From the NCBI RefSeq assembly GCF_047663525.1, contig NC_092612.1, forward strand, positions 2,327,501 to 2,391,500: a DNA stretch of 64,000 bases, written 5' to 3'. Positions 1 to 12,170 of the stretch are shown one piece after another. Positions within the stretch are counted from its first letter, which is position 1. Each line of letters begins with the position of its first letter. The stretch is from Anas platyrhynchos. Lineage: Eukaryota > Chordata > Aves > Anseriformes > Anatidae. The translations under genes and the position numbers were made by a program. The notes below the pieces were generated by a model. It was not told where the DNA came from and searched no databases. It saw only the letters and a program-made list of their open reading frames with translations.

Positions 1-89
1 ATGTGCCTGGCTCTTCTTTTGTAATCCTACTTCTCCCCTTCGTACCTTCCTGCTTTACACCTCTTAACTCCAAGAATCGGGAATGAAGG

Positions 90-1215
90 CTGCTGCCCTC
101 CCAAGAGTTTCTGTTGGAGAGCTGTGGTTGTTTTACTTGGGTGGGCGGCCGAGCTCCACAACAACCGCTCCTTCACTCCCCCTCCTCAAAGGGAGAGGTG
201 GAGAAAATAGGATAAAAAGGGATCAAGGTTTGAGATAACGACAGGGAGATCGCTCAATAATTATTGTGATGGGCAAAGCAGCCTCAACATAGGGAGATAG
301 TAAGATTTATTGCCTATTACTATTTATTGCCTATTACTAACAAGCTAGAGGAGTGAGAAACAAAGAAAAGAAAACAAACATGCTTTCCTCCCATCTGGCC
401 TCTTCAACCTCCTCCCCTCGAGCGGCCCAGGGGAATGGGGGATCGGGTGTTGTGGTCAGTCTATATCATTTGTCTCTGCCGCTCCTTCACAGTCACTCTC
501 GTAACCTGCACGTTGGGGTCCCTCCCACAGGATGCAGTCCTTCCTGAACTGATTGTGCGTGGACCTCCCACAGGCAGCAGCTCTTCAAGAACTGCTCCAG
601 ATATGGGTCCGTACCACAGGGTCAATCCATCAGGAGCAAACTGCTCCAAAATGAGTCCCCCACAGGCAACAGCTCCTGCCAGGTCACCTGCTCTTACATA
701 GGCTCCTCTCCACAGGCCACAGGTCTGGCCCGGAATCTGGGTCCGGCAGGGGTCCTCCACAGCCCGCAGCCTCCTTCAGTGCAGGTCCACCTGCTCCACC
801 GTGGTCTCCTCCACCGGCTGCAGCATGGAACCCTGCTTCACCGTGGTACGCCATGGGCTGCAGAGGGACAGCCTTCTTCGCCACGGTCCACACCATAGGC
901 CGTAAGGGAACTTGGGCTCCAGCACCTGGAGCACCTCTCCCCCTCCTTCTTCACTGACCATGGCGCCTGCAAGGCTCTTTCTCACGACTCACTCCCCCAG
1001 ATGCTGTGTAGCAGCACCTTTTTTGTGTGTGTGTCCCTGTCTTAATTATGCTCACAGAGAGGTGCAAACAGCGTTGCTTATTGGATCTACTCTGGCCAGC
1101 AGTGGGCCCTTACCTAAAATGGGGCGTCTTCTAGATTCTTCTCGCAGAAGCCACCCCTGTGGGCCACTGCTACCACAACCTTGTCACATAAACCCACTAC
1201 AAGAGCTTCAATAAC
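90..1215. mobile_element. LTR-type retroelement fossil in array unit 1
   Basis: A repeat-rich block whose text I recall as a common chicken interspersed repeat of LTR/endogenous-retrovirus type. Family assignment is from memory and uncertain, and the borders are approximate. It is non-coding debris with no intact genes. The same copy sits at the same unit position throughout the array, so it was present before amplification. Genes 7 and 8 lack it in their spacers. Confidence 0.5.
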
Positions 1216-2805
1216 AAAAGCACATGCTGAGTAATTGATACACATCTCTGTGCCTGCACAGCAGGCACAAGCACATATTTGGTAGGATTTCCCCAGGACG
1301 CCCCACCCACCCTGCTCAGCAGCACGCATGCTCCGGGAGTCCTCACAAGGGCAGCCAGATGAGCAAGGGCACCAGACGTGCCCCTAACTCTGCCTGAGGC
1401 AGGATCAGAGTGGCAGGAGCACAGCACTGCCTGTGGAGGACAAGAGTATGGGAAGGGGGGACTGAGAACAGAGCTGTTGGTGTGCCACAACCTCGGTCTC
1501 CCCAGCTTGAGGCCAGGGTGGAGGGACAAAGCAATCATTGGCTTGGGACCAACCCAGGCACAGCCTAGCCTGCACAGCATCAGAATGGGATTTTTGGAGG
1601 GGTCCTGCAGGGCTTCTCCAGACCCACTTGGCTTCAGGACACAGTGATGCACACGTAATACCCTGAAAGACATTACACTTTTCACCACAGGAATGCTCCA
1701 GTGGGGAAGATGATACTTGTCCTGCGCTATTCCTGTCCTCTGCAGTGTTTTCAGGACAACTGAAAGATTCTGCATAAGCCCTTTCAGAGGAGAGAAAACA
1801 ATCTTTGCATCGCCATTCACATTCCGTCGCCATTATACACACCAAGGCTGAATTTATCTGCGTCCTGCCCAGATTTAAAGGGGCCTCACATCACCCTCTA
1901 AAAGCTGTCCTGGCTGCCACCTATCCCTTTGACTTCTTTGGGACTCCCTCCTCTTTGTGGCTTTGGCAGGTGTGCTTGGAGGAGGGATGGGCAATACAAA
2001 ATGTTTAGAGTGCTAATATACCATCAGCGCTTCATCCAGTTGGACATTGGCCTGCACAAACATACCTTCCAGCAATTCAAAGGTTTGCTTCATCAACGGG
2101 GAGACAGGATCAAACCTTGGTTGTTGGTGATACGACAATTAGACAGCGGGAACTCCTGGACATCCTTCTAAGACCTTGCCAATACCACACCTCTCAGTCA
2201 CTCCTACAAAGACCAAATTCCTTAAGGGTACTCATCTCCTACAGGCATGAAGGAGATCCACATTAGGACCATATCCACCCACGTTTTTCTACTCCAAGAC
2301 ATCACATTTCTCCCTGTACATCTTCACGGAACATCGCAATAGAAAAGGAACATAAGGAGACTCAGATTACTTTGAAGCAAAAACTTTAATGAGTCTGAAG
2401 AAGGAATCAAAGCAGCACATGGAGGAAAGGATCCAGCCCATGCTGCCACAAGGACAGCTGTCAGTCAGACCCCCTTCACCACAATGGGAAGCACATCTTC
2501 CTGCCTCACATGGTGAGAGGAAGAACAAAGATGATGCTCTTGACTTGCTTCCAGATGAACTCATGGCACAGGACAGGATGAGACAACAAGGACTCATGCT
2601 GAAGAGAAGAAAGCACAAGAAGAAGATGTCTGCTGGCCGTGTTTCCAGACAGCGCAGGCTGGCACCCTGGCTTCCCTCTCTGCTCTGCAGGAGGCCACGA
2701 GGGTACTCAGGCCCTCTGGAAACTCTGGCCAGCAGCTCCGTCCTCAGTCCGGCACCGGGCTTCGGGCTTCGTGGTCGATGCTCTCACTGGACGTCCTCGT
2801 GGGCT

Positions 2806-3102
2806 TTAGCAGGGCAGGCACCTTCTGCCGCTGTAGCGGCCACCAAAGCCAGAGAGGCCAAAGCCCCCGGAGGAGATGGGCACTCCCTCCTCACTCAGGA
2901 TGCTACCAACGGCAGCTGAGGTGGTGGATCCCACAGCGGTGTTCTGGGGGAAGGAGCTGAGGATGGGGCCGGGCAGGGTCACCACCACGGGAGAGGGCTG
3001 GATCACCACACGGGAGTCCTGGCACTGCCGGACACAGGGCTCGTTGCAGCTGTTGGCAAGTGGGGTTGGCCCACAGGGACGGCACAGATCGTAGCACGAC
3101 AT
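2806..3102 (-). CDS. Feather keratin (corneous beta-protein), array gene 1
   Basis: A 98-residue structural protein that packs into the beta-filaments of feather barbs and barbules. It starts [19 protein letters not shown], has cysteines at 3, 7, 10, 19, 23 and 27, the beta-sheet core at about residues 30-54 (V-V-I-Q-P-S-P followed by [11 protein letters not shown]), a Ser/Gly-rich stretch, and ends RRCLPC. Length and termini match the 97-98 residue feather keratin family. ATG at 3,102 was chosen because it lies 21 bases after a splice acceptor (AG at 3,124-3,125, preceded by a pyrimidine tract). The intron is 3,124-3,439 with donor GTGAGC, and exon 1 is about 3,440-3,473, downstream of a TATA box. 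The 3' untranslated region reaches an ATTAAA signal at 2,385-2,390. It resembles feather keratin 1 from memory; no locus symbol can be assigned. Confidence 0.97.
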   Translation of the reverse strand: MSCYDLCRPCGPTPLANSCNEPCVRQCQDSRVVIQPSPVVVTLPGPILSSFPQNTAVGSTTSAAVGSILSEEGVPISSGGFGLSGFGGRYSGRRCLPC

Positions 3103-3499
3103 GGCTGCGGGATGGAGGCGCACCTGGGAGAGAGAGTAGGGAAAGCACACGCAGCGTGTCAGCAGTAGCCTGACAGCCTGCTGGCCAAGACAGAAGGCAT
3201 AGTCTGGGGAACAGGGACACAGTCGACGAGGACAGAGAGAAGTCCCAGGGCCCCTGCAAAGACCGTCCTAGACCTCCTCCCACCTTCCCCCTCAGTGACA
3301 AGCAGAACAGCAACAGAGGGAGCAGAGTCAAGGAGCAAGGCCCACACCAAACCTACACGGAGCCAGAGCCTCGGTGGAGGCCAGAAGGCCAAGGGGAGAA
3401 GAGGAAGAGGGGAGTACGGAGAAGGCACTTGCAGCTCACCTTGTTCACCAAGGAGGAGGAGGCAAGAGAAGTGGATGAGGCAGCTTGCTGTTGAATGAG

Positions 3500-3507
3500 T
3501 TTTTATA
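3500..3507 (-). promoter_or_regulatory. TATA box of feather keratin gene 1
   Basis: TATAAAAA on the minus strand, about 60 bases before the intron donor, placing transcription start near 3,473. An upstream motif at 3,564-3,587 (CAAGCTCATC followed by ATGCAAA on the plus strand) is shared with genes 7 and 8. Confidence 0.85.
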
Positions 3508-4116
3508 CTGTTCCAGACTGCCCCAGGCCCAGAGGCACCATTTGCACAAGTAATGTTTTTACTAGCAAGCTCATCTCACATGCAAAATATTGCAATTTAA
3601 GAATCTCTGGCATTTATTTGTTCCCTGCAATGCTCCCTTTTCATTTCCTTGCTCATGTCATAGCCATTCTGCCACGCTGGCTTCTTTCAAGTCACAGGAT
3701 TAGAGGCCAGAATGTTTCCGGGCAAAAATACACATCAGCACAAAGAGATGATGAAGACAATGATGCGGATTGTCCTACCTCTTTAGGGAATGGGAGCCTC
3801 TAACTCCCTGGAGCCTTGCTCCAACACTCATCCTGATTTCTGGTGTACATCTCCTCCCTAGCCTTGAAGTTTCAGGATGGACTTCCAGGTGTGAGGGTCG
3901 TCAGCATTATCAATCTCCCTCCTTAACGCAGTGCTTACTCAGGTTCTTTTAGTCATTGTATTTCTAGGCAGGGCACCTCTAATCTTGGTTTTAGACTCCC
4001 TCAGATTAACAATTGCTCTTGGGAGAAATGTGCCTGGCTCTTCTTTTGTAATCCTACTTCTCCCCTTCGTACCTTCCTGCTTTACACCTTTTAACTCCAA
4101 GAATCGGGAATGAAGG

Positions 4117-5242
4117 CTGCTGCCCTCCCAAGAGTTTCTGTTGGAGAGCTGTGGTTGTTTTACTTGGGTGGGCGGCCGAGCTCCACAACAACCGCTCCTT
4201 CACTCCCCCTCCTCAAAGGGAGAGGTGGAGAAAATAGGATAAAAAGGGATCAAGGTTTGAGATAACGACAGGGAGATCGCTCAATAATTATTGTGATGGG
4301 CAAAGCAGCCTCAACATAGGGAGATAGTAAGATTTATTGCCTATTACTATTTATTGCCTATTACTAACAAGCTAGAGGAGTGAGAAACAAAGAAAAGAAA
4401 ACAAACATGCTTTCCTCCCATCTGGCCTCTTCAACCTCCTCCCCTCGAGCGGCCCAGGGGAATGGGGGATCGGGTGTTGTGGTCAGTCTATATCATTTGT
4501 CTCTGCCGCTCCTTCACAGTCACTCTCGTAACCTGCACGTTGGGGTCCCTCCCACAGGATGCAGTCCTTCCTGAACTGATTGTGCGTGGACCTCCCACAG
4601 GCAGCAGCTCTTCAAGAACTGCTCCAGATATGGGTCCGTACCACAGGGTCAATCCATCAGGAGCAAACTGCTCCAAAATGAGTCCCCCACAGGCAACAGC
4701 TCCTGCCAGGTCACCTGCTCTTACATAGGCTCCTCTCCACAGGCCACAGGTCTGGCCCGGAATCTGGGTCCGGCAGGGGTCCTCCACAGCCCGCAGCCTC
4801 CTTCAGTGCAGGTCCACCTGCTCCACCGTGGTCTCCTCCACCGGCTGCAGCATGGAACCCTGCTTCACCGTGGTACGCCATGGGCTGCAGAGGGACAGCC
4901 TTCTTCGCCACGGTCCACACCATAGGCCGTAAGGGAACTTGGGCTCCAGCACCTGGAGCACCTCTCCCCCTCCTTCTTCACTGACCATGGCGCCTGCAAG
5001 GCTCTTTCTCACGACTCACTCCCCCAGATGCTGTGTAGCAGCACCTTTTTTGTGTGTGTGTCCCTGTCTTAATTATGCTCACAGAGAGGTGCAAACAGCG
5101 TTGCTTATTGGATCTACTCTGGCCAGCAGTGGGCCCTTACCTAAAATGGGGCGTCTTCTAGATTCTTCTCGCAGAAGCCACCCCTGTGGGCCACTGCTAC
5201 CACAACCTTGTCACATAAACCCACTACAAGAGCTTCAATAAC
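4117..5242. mobile_element. LTR-type fossil in array unit 2
   Basis: Near-identical copy of the element at 90-1,215, carried along by tandem duplication rather than by a separate insertion. Confidence 0.5.
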
Positions 5243-6832
5243 AAAAGCACATGCTGAGTAATTGATACACATCTCTGTGCCTGCACAGCAGGCACAAGCA
5301 CATATTTGGTAGGATTTCCCCAGGACGCCCCACCCACCCTGCTCAGCAGCACGCATGCTCCGGGAGTCCTCACAAGGGCAGCCAGATGAGCAAGGGCACC
5401 AGACGTGCCCCTAACTCTGCCTGAGGCAGGATCAGAGTGGCAGGAGCACAGCACTGCCTGTGGAGGACAAGAGTATGGGAAGGGGGGACTGAGAACAGAG
5501 CTGTTGGTGTGCCACAACCTCGGTCTCCCCAGCTTGAGGCCAGGGTGGAGGGACAAAGCAATCATTGGCTTGGGACCAACCCAGGCACAGCCTAGCCTGC
5601 ACAGCATCAGAATGGGATTTTTGGAGGGGTCCTGCAGGGCTTCTCCAGACCCACTTGGCTTCAGGACACAGTGATGCACACGTAATACCCTGAAAGACAT
5701 TACACTTTTCACCACAGGAATGCTCCAGTGGGGAAGATGATACTTGTCCTGCGCTATTCCTGTCCTCTGCAGTGTTTTCAGGACAACTGAAAGATTCTGC
5801 ATAAGCCCTTTCAGAGGAGAGAAAACAATCTTTGCATCGCCATTCACATTCCGTCGCCATTATACACACCAAGGCTGAATTTATCTGCGTCCTGCCCAGA
5901 TTTAAAGGGGCCTCACATCACCCTCTAAAAGCTGTCCTGGCTGCCACCTATCCCTTTGACTTCTTTGGGACTCCCTCCTCTTTGTGGCTTTGGCAGGTGT
6001 GCTTGGAGGAGGGATGGGCAATACAAAATGTTTAGAGTGCTAATATACCATCAGCGCTTCATCCAGTTGGACATTGGCCTGCACAAACATACCTTCCAGC
6101 AATTCAAAGGTTTGCTTCATCAACGGGGAGACAGGATCAAACCTTGGTTGTTGGTGATACGACAATTAGACAGCGGGAACTCCTGGACATCCTTCTAAGA
6201 CCTTGCCAATACCACACCTCTCAGTCACTCCTACAAAGACCAAATTCCTTAAGGGTACTCATCTCCTACAGGCATGAAGGAGATCCACATTAGGACCATA
6301 TCCACCCACGTTTTTCTACTCCAAGACATCACATTTCTCCCTGTACATCTTCACGGAACATCGCAATAGAAAAGGAACATAAGGAGACTCAGATTACTTT
6401 GAAGCAAAAACTTTAATGAGTCTGAAGAAGGAATCAAAGCAGCACATGGAGGAAAGGATCCAGCCCATGCTGCCACAAGGACAGCTGTCAGTCAGACCCC
6501 CTTCACCACAATGGGAAGCACATCTTCCTGCCTCACATGGTGAGAGGAAGAACAAAGATGATGCTCTTGACTTGCTTCCAGATGAACTCATGGCACAGGA
6601 CAGGATGAGACAACAAGGACTCATGCTGAAGAGAAGAAAGCACAAGAAGAAGATGTCTGCTGGCCGTGTTTCCAGACAGCGCAGGCTGGCACCCTGGCTT
6701 CCCTCTCTGCTCTGCAGGAGGCCACGAGGGTACTCAGGCCCTCTGGAAACTCTGGCCAGCAGCTCCGTCCTCAGTCCGGCACCGGGCTTCGGGCTTCGTG
6801 GTCGATGCTCTCACTGGACGTCCTCGTGGGCT

Positions 6833-7129
6833 TTAGCAGGGCAGGCACCTTCTGCCGCTGTAGCGGCCACCAAAGCCAGAGAGGCCAAAGCCCCCGGAGG
6901 AGATGGGCACTCCCTCCTCACTCAGGATGCTACCAACGGCAGCTGAGGTGGTGGATCCCACAGCGGTGTTCTGGGGGAAGGAGCTGAGGATGGGGCCGGG
7001 CAGGGTCACCACCACGGGAGAGGGCTGGATCACCACACGGGAGTCCTGGCACTGCCGGACACAGGGCTCGTTGCAGCTGTTGGCAAGTGGGGTTGGCCCA
7101 CAGGGACGGCACAGATCGTAGCACGACAT
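6833..7129 (-). CDS. Feather keratin, array gene 2
   Basis: Encodes a protein identical to gene 1 (98 residues, Ser at 91). Intron 7,151-7,466; poly(A) signal ATTAAA at 6,412-6,417. Coding, intron and untranslated sequence all match gene 1, so transcripts of genes 1-4 cannot be told apart by coding sequence. Confidence 0.97.
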   Translation of the reverse strand: MSCYDLCRPCGPTPLANSCNEPCVRQCQDSRVVIQPSPVVVTLPGPILSSFPQNTAVGSTTSAAVGSILSEEGVPISSGGFGLSGFGGRYSGRRCLPC

Positions 7130-7526
7130 GGCTGCGGGATGGAGGCGCACCTGGGAGAGAGAGTAGGGAAAGCACACGCAGCGTGTCAGCAGTAGCCTGA
7201 CAGCCTGCTGGCCAAGACAGAAGGCATAGTCTGGGGAACAGGGACACAGTCGACGAGGACAGAGAGAAGTCCCAGGGCCCCTGCAAAGACCGTCCTAGAC
7301 CTCCTCCCACCTTCCCCCTCAGTGACAAGCAGAACAGCAACAGAGGGAGCAGAGTCAAGGAGCAAGGCCCACACCAAACCTACACGGAGCCAGAGCCTCG
7401 GTGGAGGCCAGAAGGCCAAGGGGAGAAGAGGAAGAGGGGAGTACGGAGAAGGCACTTGCAGCTCACCTTGTTCACCAAGGAGGAGGAGGCAAGAGAAGTG
7501 GATGAGGCAGCTTGCTGTTGAATGAG

Positions 7527-7534
7527 TTTTTATA
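7527..7534 (-). promoter_or_regulatory. TATA box of feather keratin gene 2
   Basis: TATAAAAA at the same unit position as in gene 1; upstream flank identical. Confidence 0.85.
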
Positions 7535-8143
7535 CTGTTCCAGACTGCCCCAGGCCCAGAGGCACCATTTGCACAAGTAATGTTTTTACTAGCAAGCTCA
7601 TCTCACATGCAAAATATTGCAATTTAAGAATCTCTGGCATTTATTTGTTCCCTGCAATGCTCCCTTTTCATTTCCTTGCTCATGTCATAGCCATTCTGCC
7701 ACGCTGGCTTCTTTCAAGTCACAGGATTAGAGGCCAGAATGTTTCCGGGCAAAAATACACATCAGCACAAAGAGATGATGAAGACAATGATGCGGATTGT
7801 CCTACCTCTTTAGGGAATGGGAGCCTCTAACTCCCTGGAGCCTTGCTCCAACACTCATCCTGATTTCTGGTGTACATCTCCTCCCTAGCCTTGAAGTTTC
7901 AGGATGGACTTCCAGGTGTGAGGGTCGTCAGCATTATCAATCTCCCTCCTTAACGCAGTGCTTACTCAGGTTCTTTTAGTCATTGTATTTCTAGGCAGGG
8001 CACCTCTAATCTTGGTTTTAGACTCCCTCAGATTAACAATTGCTCTTGGGAGAAATGTGCCTGGCTCTTCTTTTGTAATCCTACTTCTCCCCTTCGTACC
8101 TTCCTGCTTTACACCTCTTAACTCCAAGAATCGGGAATGAAGG

Positions 8144-9269
8144 CTGCTGCCCTCCCAAGAGTTTCTGTTGGAGAGCTGTGGTTGTTTTACTTGGGTGGGC
8201 GGCCGAGCTCCACAACAACCGCTCCTTCACTCCCCCTCCTCAAAGGGAGAGGTGGAGAAAATAGGATAAAAAGGGATCAAGGTTTGAGATAACGACAGGG
8301 AGATCGCTCAATAATTATTGTGATGGGCAAAGCAGCCTCAACATAGGGAGATAGTAAGATTTATTGCCTATTACTATTTATTGCCTATTACTAACAAGCT
8401 AGAGGAGTGAGAAACAAAGAAAAGAAAACAAACATGCTTTCCTCCCATCTGGCCTCTTCAACCTCCTCCCCTCGAGCGGCCCAGGGGAATGGGGGATCGG
8501 GTGTTGTGGTCAGTCTATATCATTTGTCTCTGCCGCTCCTTCACAGTCACTCTCGTAACCTGCACGTTGGGGTCCCTCCCACAGGATGCAGTCCTTCCTG
8601 AACTGATTGTGCGTGGACCTCCCACAGGCAGCAGCTCTTCAAGAACTGCTCCAGATATGGGTCCGTACCACAGGGTCAATCCATCAGGAGCAAACTGCTC
8701 CAAAATGAGTCCCCCACAGGCAACAGCTCCTGCCAGGTCACCTGCTCTTACATAGGCTCCTCTCCACAGGCCACAGGTCTGGCCCGGAATCTGGGTCCGG
8801 CAGGGGTCCTCCACAGCCCGCAGCCTCCTTCAGTGCAGGTCCACCTGCTCCACCGTGGTCTCCTCCACCGGCTGCAGCATGGAACCCTGCTTCACCGTGG
8901 TACGCCATGGGCTGCAGAGGGACAGCCTTCTTCGCCACGGTCCACACCATAGGCCGTAAGGGAACTTGGGCTCCAGCACCTGGAGCACCTCTCCCCCTCC
9001 TTCTTCACTGACCATGGCGCCTGCAAGGCTCTTTCTCACGACTCACTCCCCCAGATGCTGTGTAGCAGCACCTTTTTTGTGTGTGTGTCCCTGTCTTAAT
9101 TATGCTCACAGAGAGGTGCAAACAGCGTTGCTTATTGGATCTACTCTGGCCAGCAGTGGGCCCTTACCTAAAATGGGGCGTCTTCTAGATTCTTCTCGCA
9201 GAAGCCACCCCTGTGGGCCACTGCTACCACAACCTTGTCACATAAACCCACTACAAGAGCTTCAATAAC
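8144..9269. mobile_element. LTR-type fossil in array unit 3
   Basis: Tandem-duplicated copy of the element at 90-1,215. Confidence 0.5.
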
Positions 9270-10859
9270 AAAAGCACATGCTGAGTAATTGATACACATC
9301 TCTGTGCCTGCACAGCAGGCACAAGCACATATTTGGTAGGATTTCCCCAGGACGCCCCACCCACCCTGCTCAGCAGCACGCATGCTCCGGGAGTCCTCAC
9401 AAGGGCAGCCAGATGAGCAAGGGCACCAGACGTGCCCCTAACTCTGCCTGAGGCAGGATCAGAGTGGCAGGAGCACAGCACTGCCTGTGGAGGACAAGAG
9501 TATGGGAAGGGGGGACTGAGAACAGAGCTGTTGGTGTGCCACAACCTCGGTCTCCCCAGCTTGAGGCCAGGGTGGAGGGACAAAGCAATCATTGGCTTGG
9601 GACCAACCCAGGCACAGCCTAGCCTGCACAGCATCAGAATGGGATTTTTGGAGGGGTCCTGCAGGGCTTCTCCAGACCCACTTGGCTTCAGGACACAGTG
9701 ATGCACACGTAATACCCTGAAAGACATTACACTTTTCACCACAGGAATGCTCCAGTGGGGAAGATGATACTTGTCCTGCGCTATTCCTGTCCTCTGCAGT
9801 GTTTTCAGGACAACTGAAAGATTCTGCATAAGCCCTTTCAGAGGAGAGAAAACAATCTTTGCATCGCCATTCACATTCCGTCGCCATTATACACACCAAG
9901 GCTGAATTTATCTGCGTCCTGCCCAGATTTAAAGGGGCCTCACATCACCCTCTAAAAGCTGTCCTGGCTGCCACCTATCCCTTTGACTTCTTTGGGACTC
10001 CCTCCTCTTTGTGGCTTTGGCAGGTGTGCTTGGAGGAGGGATGGGCAATACAAAATGTTTAGAGTGCTAATATACCATCAGCGCTTCATCCAGTTGGACA
10101 TTGGCCTGCACAAACATACCTTCCAGCAATTCAAAGGTTTGCTTCATCAACGGGGAGACAGGATCAAACCTTGGTTGTTGGTGATACGACAATTAGACAG
10201 CGGGAACTCCTGGACATCCTTCTAAGACCTTGCCAATACCACACCTCTCAGTCACTCCTACAAAGACCAAATTCCTTAAGGGTACTCATCTCCTACAGGC
10301 ATGAAGGAGATCCACATTAGGACCATATCCACCCACGTTTTTCTACTCCAAGACATCACATTTCTCCCTGTACATCTTCACGGAACATCGCAATAGAAAA
10401 GGAACATAAGGAGACTCAGATTACTTTGAAGCAAAAACTTTAATGAGTCTGAAGAAGGAATCAAAGCAGCACATGGAGGAAAGGATCCAGCCCATGCTGC
10501 CACAAGGACAGCTGTCAGTCAGACCCCCTTCACCACAATGGGAAGCACATCTTCCTGCCTCACATGGTGAGAGGAAGAACAAAGATGATGCTCTTGACTT
10601 GCTTCCAGATGAACTCATGGCACAGGACAGGATGAGACAACAAGGACTCATGCTGAAGAGAAGAAAGCACAAGAAGAAGATGTCTGCTGGCCGTGTTTCC
10701 AGACAGCGCAGGCTGGCACCCTGGCTTCCCTCTCTGCTCTGCAGGAGGCCACGAGGGTACTCAGGCCCTCTGGAAACTCTGGCCAGCAGCTCCGTCCTCA
10801 GTCCGGCACCGGGCTTCGGGCTTCGTGGTCGATGCTCTCACTGGACGTCCTCGTGGGCT

Positions 10860-11156
10860 TTAGCAGGGCAGGCACCTTCTGCCGCTGTAGCGGCCACCAA
10901 AGCCAGAGAGGCCAAAGCCCCCGGAGGAGATGGGCACTCCCTCCTCACTCAGGATGCTACCAACGGCAGCTGAGGTGGTGGATCCCACAGCGGTGTTCTG
11001 GGGGAAGGAGCTGAGGATGGGGCCGGGCAGGGTCACCACCACGGGAGAGGGCTGGATCACCACACGGGAGTCCTGGCACTGCCGGACACAGGGCTCGTTG
11101 CAGCTGTTGGCAAGTGGGGTTGGCCCACAGGGACGGCACAGATCGTAGCACGACAT
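10860..11156 (-). CDS. Feather keratin, array gene 3
   Basis: Protein identical to gene 1. Intron 11,178-11,493; poly(A) signal at 10,439-10,444. No private change noticed in the transcribed region. Confidence 0.97.
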   Translation of the reverse strand: MSCYDLCRPCGPTPLANSCNEPCVRQCQDSRVVIQPSPVVVTLPGPILSSFPQNTAVGSTTSAAVGSILSEEGVPISSGGFGLSGFGGRYSGRRCLPC

Positions 11157-11553
11157 GGCTGCGGGATGGAGGCGCACCTGGGAGAGAGAGTAGGGAAAGC
11201 ACACGCAGCGTGTCAGCAGTAGCCTGACAGCCTGCTGGCCAAGACAGAAGGCATAGTCTGGGGAACAGGGACACAGTCGACGAGGACAGAGAGAAGTCCC
11301 AGGGCCCCTGCAAAGACCGTCCTAGACCTCCTCCCACCTTCCCCCTCAGTGACAAGCAGAACAGCAACAGAGGGAGCAGAGTCAAGGAGCAAGGCCCACA
11401 CCAAACCTACACGGAGCCAGAGCCTCGGTGGAGGCCAGAAGGCCAAGGGGAGAAGAGGAAGAGGGGAGTACGGAGAAGGCACTTGCAGCTCACCTTGTTC
11501 ACCAAGGAGGAGGAGGCAAGAGAAGTGGATGAGGCAGCTTGCTGTTGAATGAG

Positions 11554-11561
11554 TTTTTATA
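11554..11561 (-). promoter_or_regulatory. TATA box of feather keratin gene 3
   Basis: TATAAAAA at the same unit position as in gene 1. Confidence 0.85.
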
Positions 11562-12170
11562 CTGTTCCAGACTGCCCCAGGCCCAGAGGCACCATTTGCA
11601 CAAGTAATGTTTTTACTAGCAAGCTCATCTCACATGCAAAATATTGCAATTTAAGAATCTCTGGCATTTATTTGTTCCCTGCAATGCTCCCTTTTCATTT
11701 CCTTGCTCATGTCATAGCCATTCTGCCACGCTGGCTTCTTTCAAGTCACAGGATTAGAGGCCAGAATGTTTCCGGGCAAAAATACACATCAGCACAAAGA
11801 GATGATGAAGACAATGATGCGGATTGTCCTACCTCTTTAGGGAATGGGAGCCTCTAACTCCCTGGAGCCTTGCTCCAACACTCATCCTGATTTCTGGTGT
11901 ACATCTCCTCCCTAGCCTTGAAGTTTCAGGATGGACTTCCAGGTGTGAGGGTCGTCAGCATTATCAATCTCCCTCCTTAACGCAGTGCTTACTCAGGTTC
12001 TTTTAGTCATTGTATTTCTAGGCAGGGCACCTCTAATCTTGGTTTTAGACTCCCTCAGATTAACAATTGCTCTTGGGAGAAATGTGCCTGGCTCTTCTTT
12101 TGTAATCCTACTTCTCCCCTTCGTACCTTCCTGCTTTACACCTCTTAACTCCAAGAATCGGGAATGAAGG

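Larger units (their letters stand above)
1..4027. repeat. Array unit 1
   Basis: Unit boundaries are arbitrary, set by the window edge. Contents: bases 1-90 unassigned, about 90-1,215 LTR-type fossil, about 1,215-2,384 spacer in which I recognise nothing, 2,385-3,507 feather keratin gene 1, and 3,508-4,027 its upstream flank. Confidence 0.9.
4028..8054. repeat. Array unit 2
   Basis: Same layout as unit 1. The only private difference noticed is T at 4,090, where the others have C, next to the left border of the LTR-type fossil. Confidence 0.9.
8055..12081. repeat. Array unit 3
   Basis: No private difference from the consensus of the other units was noticed. Confidence 0.9.

Noticed and set aside
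1197-1820. A 207-codon minus-strand open frame repeated in every array unit, with others of 60-176 codons
   Set aside because: It recurs only because the units are near identical. It has no recognisable domain, no family splice or promoter layout, and overlaps the fossil and spacer; repetition is not evidence of selection here.
2389-2919. A 176-codon plus-strand open frame across the keratin 3' region in each unit
   Set aside because: It is antisense to the 3' untranslated region and coding end of the feather keratin, and has no independent support.
2806-3150. Extended N-terminus of the feather keratin (16 extra residues)
   Set aside because: The extension crosses the splice acceptor at 3,124-3,125 into the intron; the family start MSCY lies at 3,102.
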